DNA from: Rana temporaria
Taxonomy: Eukaryota; Chordata; Amphibia; Anura; Ranidae
Length of the DNA: 64,000 bases
Direction of reading: 5' to 3'
Assembly: GCF_905171775.1 (NCBI RefSeq)
Contig: NC_053494.1
Coordinates: 134,405,236 to 134,469,235, forward strand
Numbering within the stretch: position 1 is the stretch's first letter; each line of letters begins with the position of its first letter. Below are positions 11,301-20,600 of this stretch, in pieces. The notes under the pieces were generated by a model. It saw only the letters and a program-made list of their open reading frames with translations, was not told the origin of the DNA and did not search any database. A program made the translations under genes and the position numbers.

Positions 11301-11733
11301 GCAGGTGGCTGCACCCAGCTGCAGCCGAGCAGGGGACCTAATGGAAGAGATGAGGATGTTCTTCCAAACCGAGCGACCCAGTACCACCACCAGCAGCAGC
11401 AGCAGCAGTCACCACCAGCGGCTGGCCCACATGGTGGCAGACTACATGGCGTCCGTCGGTGCTTCTGACAGTATGAGCACCGACGACCCCATGGAGTACT
11501 GGGTTGCCAGATTGGACACCTGCCGCGAGCTCGCTCAGTATGCGCTGGAGTTATTGTCTTGCCCCCCCTCCAGCGTACTATCTGAGCGGACATTCAGCGC
11601 GGCAGGTGGGGTGGTCACGGACAAGAGGACCCGTCTGTCCACAGACTCCGTGGACAGACTCACATTCATAAAGATGAATGAGTCCTGGATCGGCGGTGAC
11701 TTTCTGGCACCCGTCGTCGGTTCAGGGCGCTGA
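8392..11733 (+). CDS. hAT-superfamily transposase with BED zinc finger
   Basis: Open 1113-residue protein that should cut and paste the surrounding element in the nucleus. I start at ATG 8392 (A at -3); the longer frame reaches upstream only to a GTG at 8248. Order of parts: RG-rich N-terminus (1-45); CAG-encoded glutamine run (about 258-265); BED finger (about 292-342) with C310, C313, H334 and H339; RNase-H-like catalytic core with D507 (MDGWTS), D625 (VCDNGS), C644/H647 (CLAH) and TRW at 707-709; an acidic insert near 817-832; and the hAT C-terminal dimerisation region with E1065 in LSERTFSAAGG. All three expected acidic residues are present. It is longer than the usual 600-800 residues because of low-complexity inserts. 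No stop or frameshift is seen, so it may encode a functional enzyme. Confidence 0.93.
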   Translation: MSGIRGRGSRGRGVTPSAGSLPARGTSRAPTSGRGSGARGVRLIREFFPSGSRPILPSQAQVVVDYMGHSSATESSVPTHSSTTITPLPVLPPPSPQESSILLFDSDSDRDLLGEAMHQADLQLCPDGQDLFEGMDEEDGIPAGSIPETSLQTGAAVLVQETAAPSQTQAWVRGQRSQARGSMSRGSLRPTHLSPWSDISGGEEGDPSWLPSDASAHYVSDDGEGRHPGETVRQVTTRETIVRVSTGDGSRRCQEEEQQQQQQQQAAPPVRTESQQVQVSVTPSDRRAVLKSPVWNFFTLVADNPTVAICRICKVRVKRGKCLARVGTTALNQHLRINHWALYEEMKRGGGSSATTTREQGTAAPATSSSVSSRSCPPAPSSRGTGTGSQTSTSTAPSTSVSRTAVRRQASISDAFDRTTPFPPGDRRVRSLNGLLARVIAQHLLPFNIVDSNPFRQMLEQAQPQWRVPSRHFFARTGVPALHQHIVQNVTLSLDHAVSDRVHLTMDGWTSRHGQGRYISFTAHWVSLRGVGEGSSATDLVVPPRGVQGRTAGLPQATVSAAAEPPSKRPRSYSSVGHVRCQAVLQLVSLGDRRHTAEEVLKALQAQVQKWLTPRRLQPGMVVCDNGSNLLAALHAGSLTHVPCLAHVLNLVVQKFLRTYPGLSDIVAKARRIASHFRRSPTATASLSKLQRKYNLPLHRLIVDSVTRWNSTLHMLKRLWEQQRAVREYLMELGTQRASPQLPFIACAEWGQINQVCQVLSSFEQATKMVSSEQIGLNSVLPILFMLERTLDRLLEAGESALVEQEESAMLHRDQGQDEEEEEEDDDEEEEEVVAGVVPESGHGQEGEPVLGAPIVRGLGMSEFDQQRLREEESHLIHLASIEESQRAVLFPMAAHMLRCLRRDPRVKTIKTRDDFWMATLLDPRCKGKLEQFIPASRRQHRMEELQAAIVRRLEQATPRPPVVPPHLTQQVAAPSCSRAGDLMEEMRMFFQTERPSTTTSSSSSSHHQRLAHMVADYMASVGASDSMSTDDPMEYWVARLDTCRELAQYALELLSCPPSSVLSERTFSAAGGVVTDKRTRLSTDSVDRLTFIKMNESWIGGDFLAPVVGSGR

Positions 11734-11799
11734 AGGGTCCCTTGCCATGCATTCCCTGATGAAGCCCCGGACCTGATGTATTTACAGTGCTGAATATAA

Positions 11800-12412
11800 C
11801 TATTTCAACATCAGAGAAAATCAATGTTAATATTTGGTACAGTAGGCTTTCTTTGCAATTACAGCGGTCAAACATTTCTTGTAGTTTTACACCAGCTTTG
11901 CACACACTGGAGGAGGGATTTTGGCCCACTCCTCCACACAGATCTTCTCTACATCAGTCATGTTTCTGGGCTATCGCTGAGAAACACGGAGTTTGAGCTC
12001 CCTCCAAAGATTCTCTATTGGGTTTAGGTCTGGAGACTGGCTAGGCCACGCCAGAACCTTGATATGCTCCTTACAGAGCCAATCCTTGGTTATCCTGGCT
12101 GTGTGCTTTGGGTCATTCTCATGTTGGAAGACCCAGCCTCGACCCATCTTCAAAGCTCTAACTCAGGGAAGGAGGTTGTTGCCCAAAATCTTGCAATACA
12201 TGGCCCCGGTCATCCTCTCCTTAATACAGTGCAGTCACCCTGTCCCATGTGCAGAAAAACACCACCAAAGCATGATGCTACCACCCCCATGCTTCACATT
12301 AGGGATGGCGTTCTTGGCATGGTACTCATCATTATTCTTCCTCCGAACACGGTTAGTGAAATTATGATCAAAAAATTATATTATAGTCTCATCTGACCAC
12401 ATGATTTTCTCC
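11800..12412 (-). pseudogene. Tc1-like transposase relic
   Basis: The minus strand encodes the C-terminal part of a Tc1 transposase: FQHENDPKHTA around the second catalytic Asp and SPDLNPIENLWRELK around the catalytic Glu (open 12153-11971). Upstream (12370-12155) the frame is broken by stops and shifts but still resembles Tc1 (SMGVVAS, GAMYCKILG). The N-terminal DNA-binding half is not seen. It sits 3' of the hAT stop codon, nested in the hAT. Confidence 0.88.
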
Positions 12413-12429
12413 CATGACTCCTTTGGATC

Positions 12430-15400
12430 AGTCAAGACAATTATGTCAGCAGTTATTTCACACCCTATATACTCTTATTAAGACTGCTGTACATCATGGC
12501 AACTCCTGCCCATGTGATATGACTCTGTATCAACTACTACTGTTAATACTGCTACTGCTGCTTCTGCTGCCCAGTCAAGACACCTATGTCAGCAGTTATT
12601 TCACACCCTATATACTCTTATTAAGACTGCTGTACATCATGGCACCTCCTGCCCATGTGATATGACTCTGTATCAACTACTACTGTTAATACTACTACTG
12701 CTGCTTCAGCTGCTGCTGCCGCCCAGTCAATACACCTATGTCAGCAGTTGTTTAACACTCTATATACTCTTATTCCTACTGCTGTTCATCATGGCACCTC
12801 CTGCCCATGTGATATGACTCTGTATCAACTACTACTGTTAATACTACTGCTGCTGCTTCTGCTGCTGCTGCTGCCCAGTCAAGACACCTATGTCAGCAGT
12901 TATTTGACACTCTATATACTCCTATTCCTACTGCTGTTCATGATGGCACCTCCTGCCCATGTGATATGACTCTGTATCAACTACTACTGTTAATACTACT
13001 GCTGCTTCTGCTGCTGCTGCCCAGTCAAGACACCTATGTCAGCAGTTATTTGACACTCTATATACTCCTATTCCTACTGCTGTTCATCATGGCACCTCCT
13101 GCCCATGTGATATGACTCTGTATCAACTACTACTGTTAATACTACTGCTGCTGCTTCTGCTGCTGCTGCTGCCCAGTCAAGACACCTATGTCAGCAGTTA
13201 TTTGACACTCTATATACTCCTATTCCTACTGCTGTTCATGATGGCACCTCCTGCCCATGTGATATGACTCTGTATCAACTACTACTGTTAATACTACTGC
13301 TGCTTCTGCTGCTGCTGCCCAGTCAAGACACCTATGTCAGCAGTTATTTGACACTCTATATACTCCTATTCCTACTGCTGTTCATCATGGCACCTCCTGC
13401 CCATGTGATATGACTCTGTATCAACTACTACTGTTAATACTACTGCTGCTGCTTCTGCTGCTGCTGCTGCCCAGTCAAGACACCTATGTCAGCAGTTATT
13501 TGACACTCTATATACTCCTATTCCTACTGCTGTTCATCATGGCACCTCCTGCCCATGTGATATGACTCTGTATCAACTACTACTGTTAATACTACTGCTG
13601 CTTCTGCTGCTGCTGCCCAGTCAAGACACCTATGTCAGCAGTTATTTGACACTCTATATACTCCTATTCCTACTGCTGTTCATCATGGCACCTCCTGCCC
13701 ATGTGATATGACTCTGTATCAACTACTACTGTTAATACTACTGCTGCTGCTTCTGCTGCTGCTGCTGCCCAGTCAAGACACCTATGTCAGCAGTTATTTG
13801 ACACTCTATATACTCCTATTCCTACTGCTGTTCATCATGGCACCTCCTGCCCATGTGATATGACTCTGTATCAACTACTACTGTTAATACTACTGCTGCT
13901 TCTGCTGCTGCTGCCCAGTCAAGACACCTATGTCAGCAGTTATTTGACACTCTATATACTCCTATTCCTACTGCTGTTCATCATGGCACCTCCTGCCCAT
14001 GTGATATGACTCTGTATCAACTACTACTGTTAATACTACTGCTGCTGCTTCTGCTGCTGCTGCTGCCCAGTCAAGACACCTATGTCAGCAGTTATTTGAC
14101 ACTCTATATACTCCTATTCCTACTGCTGTTCATCATGGCACCTCCTGCCCATGTGATATGACTCTGTATCAACTACTACTGTTAATACTACTGCTGCTTC
14201 TGCTGCTGCTGCCCAGTCAAGACACCTATGTCAGCAGTTATTTGACACTCTATATACTCCTATTCCTACTGCTGTTCATCATGGCACCTCCTGCCCATGT
14301 GATATGACTCTGTATCAACTACTACTGTTAATACTACTGCTGCTGCTTCTGCTGCTGCTGCTGCCCAGTCAAGACACCTATGTCAGCAGTTATTTGACAC
14401 TCTATATACTCCTATTCCTACTGCTGTTCATGATGGCACCTCCTGCCCATGTGATATGACTCTGTATCAACTACTACTGTTAATACTACTGCTGCTTCTG
14501 CTGCTGCTGCCCAGTCAAGACACCTATGTCAGCAGTTATTTGACACTCTATATACTCCTATTCCTACTGCTGTTCATCATGGCACCTCCTGCCCATGTGA
14601 TATGACTCTGTATCAACTACTACTGTTAATACTACTGCTGCTGCTTCTGCTGCTGCTGCTGCCCAGTCAAGACACCTATGTCAGCAGTTATTTGACACTC
14701 TATATACTCCTATTCCTACTGCTGTTCATGATGGCACCTCCTGCCCATGTGATATGACTCTGTATCAACTACTACTGTTAATACTACTGCTGCTTCTGCT
14801 GCTGCTGCCCAGTCAAGACACCTATGTCAGCAGTTATTTGACACTCTATATACTCCTATTCCTACTGCTGTTCATCATGGCACCTCCTGCCCATGTGATA
14901 TGACTCTGTATCAACTACTACTGTTAATACTACTGCTGCTGCTTCTGCTGCTGCTGCTGCCCAGTCAAGACACCTATGTCAGCAGTTATTTGACACTCTA
15001 TATACTCCTATTCCTACTGCTGTTCATGATGGCACCTCCTGCCCATGTGATATGACTCTGTATCAACTACTACTGTTAATACTACTGCTGCTTCTGCTGC
15101 TGCTGCCCAGTCAAGACACCTATGTCAGCAGTTATTTGACACTCTATATACTCCTATTCCTACTGCTGTTCATCATGGCACCTCCTGCCCATGTGATATG
15201 ACTCTGTATCAACTACTACTGTTAATACTACTGCTGCTGCTTCTGCTGCTGCTGCTGCCCAGTCAAGACACCTATGTCAGCAGTTATTTGACACTCTATA
15301 TACTCCTATTCCTACTGCTGTTCATCATGGCACCTCCTGCCCATGTGATATGACTCTGTATCAACTACTACTGTTAATACTACTGCTGCTTCTGCTGCTG

Positions 15401-15700
15401 CTGCCCAGTCAAGACACCTATGTCAGCAGTTATTTGACACTCTATATACTCCTATTCCTACTGCTGTTCATCATGGCACCTCCTGCCCATGTGATATGAC
15501 TCTGTATCAACTACTACTGTTAATACTACTACTGCTGCTTCTGCTGCCCAGTCAAGACACCTATGTCATCAGTTATTTCACACCCTATATACTCTTATTA
15601 AGACTGCTGTTCATCATGGCACCTCTTGCCCGAGTGATTTGACACTGTATTGTCAATGTCTACTACTACTATTACAGCTCAGTCAAGACACCTGTGTCCC
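12430..15700 (+). repeat. satellite array with 146/152-bp alternating units (298-bp higher-order repeat)
   Basis: The marker CAGTCAAGACACCTATG starts at 12572, 12724, 12876, 13022, 13174, 13320, 13472 and so on to 15549. Spacing alternates strictly 146/152 from 12876 to 15406. The six-base difference is in a CTG-rich tract (CTGCTGCTTCTG versus CTGCTGCTGCTTCTG, plus one more CTG). About 22 units are present. The first two and the last units carry an older variant (TTTCACACCCTATATACTC) while inner units share TTTGACACTCTATATACTC. Unit lengths are not multiples of three, so no protein is encoded. Confidence 0.95.
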
Positions 15701-17608
15701 AATTTTTTGGTACACTATTGACTACTATGACCACTACTGATGCTGTAAAGTATTCCCCAAGTGTTTTTATGCTATGTATTACTATTACCACTACTGCTTG
15801 TAAATCATGCCTGTGTGATACTTAGTGGGAATGCTTTAATAAGCATTCCTAGTATGGATACCCGTAAATGTATTAATCTTAATTAGTGTGAATGCTTTAA
15901 TAAACATTTCCAGTATTGATATCCGTAAATTTAGTAATCTTATTATTCCTTACGTTTTTTGGTTCTGCGTAACTTCGGCATACTTTCAGCTATTGAGACC
16001 ATTCAACTGTAAAAATGTTCGTCTCGTTCAGCTAATGATGGGACTTCTTCAAGTTTTTTTCTACTTTTTACACTTTTATAAATTTTAAGCTTTTAGACCC
16101 TTTTTTTAAACATTGAAGTCAATGAGAACATCCTTTTCCCCTTTGAATTCACATGCCATGCCAAAAGTTTCAGCTACTTCATACTTTCACTTACAGACAC
16201 TGAAAAACCTTTAAAGCGGTCACAAAATATTTAGCTATCCGGCTATGACTTTTCAGATCGTTATCGTTTACAATTTTTTGGTGAAAACGCAATTTACGTT
16301 TTGCGAATTTTTCACAAAAATGCAATAGGTTATAATGTAATCCTATGGAGGGGATTTAGAGTCTGTCATGTGACCTTAACATTGGAGATCTTTGTAATTA
16401 AAAATATCTTTACAAAAAGGGGAAACAAATTGGTCTCACGCCCACAAGATCTACTTTTCATACACAATTTTTATATCAAAACGTAGCTATGCTTGTCTGG
16501 TTTATGGCAATGTGACCAATTCTGCGATACGTATTTTAGTTTTAATTATTGGAGCAACAGCCAGAAATTATGTCTCATAGACTCTCATGTGAAATTATCT
16601 AAAAAATGTTGCTGCAGAACTCACAAAGACGCTCTTTTCTAAATCGCAGACATGGCCACATTTTTAAGTTTATCTACATAAATTTCATATCGATGCGTTT
16701 ACAAGGGCCGTGTATTTCAAACGGTGTAGTCGTTGTATCAATTGCATGTACGTTTGAGGATTTATTAAGCTTTGTTTGGAGGCTTAAATCATGTATTAGA
16801 TCTGTGAATTAAAAGCGTTTGTAATGTTATTTCTTTCCATAAATAACTTTCCTGACCTCAGTGCAATATTCCTCCTCACTGACCTGGGGGGGAGGGGAAA
16901 CCTATTGAGGGGGGAGGGGCGACCAGGAAGTCAGCATACTCTATACTTTGCAGATAGAGAAAGAAGCTGTGTGTCCTAAAGATAGTGTAGTGGTTATGGT
17001 GAATGTCTTTGGCAAGGGGCTCACCAATTAAGCTATTCAGCATTCCCACTCGCATTTTCCTCAGGAAATGCATTGTCTAGTTATATTATATTTTAATACT
17101 CCTGCTGCTGCCTCCATGCTGAGTAAAGCTTCATGACCTTTCTGGCACAGCGGATCCACCAACAGCCTCCGCTACAAGCTACCAGACCGGACTACCAGAC
17201 CGGATCTAAACAGCAAGTGTAACTATAACAATGAACCTTATGTTAAACCCTGTTTTGCGGCATTTATACTGCAACCATTGGGCTGACTGCAAGAGCTCAT
17301 CTGCATTCTCTCTCTTTCTTGCTCTCCCTCTCTCTCTCTTTGTATATATATATATATTGTTGCTTTTGTTATGTTCATTTTTCAACAGTTTATTTTGTGT
17401 TCGTCGTGTCTGTGTCGTGTGCTTTAGTTTGTCCTAGGTTAATGTTAAATAAAATAATAGTATAAAATGTTTTTGCTTATTATGAAGTTAAATGTGTTGA
17501 TGTTGATTTGTTTGATGTGAAGTTAGATGTGTTTAAAAACCTACAACTCTATCTCAAAAAGAAATGAAACATTTCCAAAAAATAAGTTTTTTTAATACAA
17601 AAATAAAT
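15701..17608. other. central hAT segment between the array and the Myb/SANT gene, no gene seen
   Basis: Contains a 60-bp direct duplication (GAATGCTTTAATA at 15829 and 15889), the second copy with AATAAA (15899-15904), which could serve as a poly(A) signal for the transposase transcript. Further on are a CTCT/TATATA microsatellite (17323-17356) and a repeated ACTACCAGACCGGA (about 17178-17205). Short ORFs show no domain. Confidence 0.55.
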
Positions 17609-20600
17609 TTAAATATAGCTCTCAATCCGTTTCTGAATGCGGTGCATTTCCGCAATCTGACCCGATAGCTGCTGCTCTAGCAGAGCATTTTGTTGGTTGA
17701 GGTAGCTCATCTTCCGCTGGTTCTGAAGGATCTTCTGGTGCGTCTTTTGGATGAGTATATTTTGCCTCCTCAGATCTCTTGATGCTTTTAGGATATAATA
17801 AAAAAACATTTGGATTTCAAATAACGTTACCAAATAAATAAATATTTTTTTTTGCTTATTAATCAATCATTATCATGTGTATACACTTGTTATGTGTCTA
17901 ACACATCCCGGGAGTGCAGAATTATTAGGCAAATGAGTATTTGGACCACATCATCCTCTTTATGCATGTTGTCTTACTCCAAGCTGTATAGGCTCGAAAG
18001 CCTACTACAGATTAGGCATATTAGGTAATGTACATCTCTGTAATGAGAAGGTGTGTGGTCTAATGACATCAACACTCTATATCAGGTGTGCATAATTATT
18101 AGTCAATTTCCTTTTCTTTGGCAAAATTGGCCAAAAGAAGGATTTGACAGACTCTGAAAAGTCCAAAATAGAGAGATATCTAGCAGAGGGATGCAGCACT
18201 CTTAAAGTTGCAAAGCTTCTGAAGCGTGATCATCAAACAAAAGAAGCGTGTGGAAAAACAAAGGTGCAAAATAACTGCCCATGAACTGAGAAAAGTTAAG
18301 CGTGCAGCTGCCAAGATGCCACTTGCCACAAGATTGGCCATATTTCAGAGCTGCAACATCACTGGGGTGCCCAAAAGCACAAGGTGTGCAATACCCAGAG
18401 ACATGGCCAAGGTAAGAAAGGCTGAAAGACGATGACCACTGAACAAGACACACAAGCTGCAACGTCAAGACTGTGCCAATAAATATCTCAAGAAAGATTT
18501 TTCTAAGGTTTTATGGACTGCTGAAATGAGAGTGAGTCTTGATGGGCCAGATGGAAGAGCCCGTGGCTGGATTGGTAAAGGGCAGGGAGCTCCAGTCCGA
18601 CTCAGACGCCAGCAAGGTGGTGGTGGAGTACTGGTTTGGGCTGGTATCATCAAAGATGAGCTTGTGGGGCCTTTTCGGATTGAGGATGGAGTCAAGCTCA
18701 ACTCCCAGTCCTACTGCCAGATTATGGAAGAGACCTTCTTCAAGCAGTGGTACAGGAAAAAGTCACCATCCTTCAAGAAAAACATGATTTTCATGCAGGA
18801 CAATGCTCCATCACACGTGTCAAAGTACTCCACAGCGTGGCTGGCAAGAAAGGGTATTAAATAAAAAAAAGTAATGACATGGCCTCCTTGTTCACCTGAT
18901 CTGAACCCCATTGAGAACCTGTGGTCCATCATCAAATGTGGGATTTACAAGGAGGGAAAACAGTACACCTCTCTGAACAGTGTCTGGCAGGCTGTGGTTG
19001 CTGCTGCACGCAATGTTGATGGTGAACAGATCAAAACACTGACAGAATCCATGGATGTCAGGCTTTTGAGTGTCCTTGCAAAGAAAGGTGGCTATATTGG
19101 TCACTGATTTGTTTTTGTTTTGTTTTTAAATGTCAGAAATGTGTATTTGTGAATGTTGAGATGTTATATTGGTTTCACTGTTAAAAATAAATCATTGAAA
19201 TGGCTATCTATTTATTTTTTGGTTAAGTTGCCTAATAATTCTGCACAGTAATAGTAGTCCCCTGCACACACAGATATCCCCCGAAAATAACTAACACTAA
19301 AAACAAACTAAAAACTACTTCCAAAAAAATTCAGCTTTGATATTAATGAGTTTTTTGGGTTCATTGAGAACATGGTTGTTGTTCAATAATAAAATGAATC
19401 CTCAAAAAATACAACTTGCCTAATAATTATGCACTACCTGTATACTTCTAGCATCAATACCATATTATGGTTCTACAATCTGACAGGTGCGCTTTATATG
19501 TTGTCCATTTTTATATCTACATTTTGTTGTTGAAATGTTATTAATCATTGTGCACATATTTACCTTCCTGAATGAGGCTCACAGGACCGCTCTCTTCCTC
19601 CTGCTCTTCTGCTTGAGAAGTTGGGGTGGTGGGGGGGGGAAGCTCCTCAGCTTGCTCCTCAACAGGAGCTGGGGTTGGGGAGTGGGAGGGCCCTGGCTGC
19701 TCCTCCTCATCCATCTCCTCCTCTGCCGCATCCTCCTCTGCCGCATCCTCCTCCTCCTCATCGGCCTGGCGCCTTCTGCGCTTGGCGCGGACAACTGGCA
19801 TTGGAGCTCCTATAATAACACAATGTTCATATATTATAAAAATGTTTTCTAATGACGTATGCAAATTCTGTGTACTGTGCTGTATTGTATATGAATACAA
19901 ATTGATTTATATAGACAGTTAACCAATGGGACAATGTTATATTAAAGGGTCTTGTGGGCACTACAGGGGACTGAGCGTGAGCTGGGATGCAACCATGTTA
20001 AAATGAGCTGTTTTTGTCTCCTTTGTTTTGTTCAGACCATCTCATGTTAAAAAAAGGGCCTGATGGAGCACACGGGATTACTATAACAACCCCACTCCTA
20101 ACACAGGAATTTAGTGGTAATCTATATATATAAAACTCAACGTGTGTGTGTGCATAAATGTATGTATGTATGTATGTATGTATGTATGTTCCAGCATCAC
20201 GTACAAACGGCTAAAGATATTTATATGAAACTTGGCACACAGGTTACTTATATGTCAGCCACAAACATAGGATAGGTGGTTTAAACCTTACCCACCCCCA
20301 CTTGCCATGGTCGGGGTTTTTCTTTAAAGTCCCATGCAAAGCAATGGGAAAATTATGTTCCCACATAACTTCTGTGTTCCTGTCTGCTGCCCCATGTATT
20401 TTTTCAACAGTACTATGAATACCTTGGCCGGTGGTGATATATGTTAGCACAACATGGCATCTTGGTTAACAACATCTGACCTTACATGAATTACATATGA
20501 CCTTACATAACTGTCACCAAAGGAGCTGCGGTGGCTCCACGCGATTGCCACTGCACTGACAACTGATTCACCTCTGCAGCTAGGGGTTCGGATCCCGCTC

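Noticed and set aside
12430..15700. CRISPR-like repeat array
   Set aside because: Units are tandem without unique spacers, 146-152 bases long, and lie in a eukaryotic transposon.
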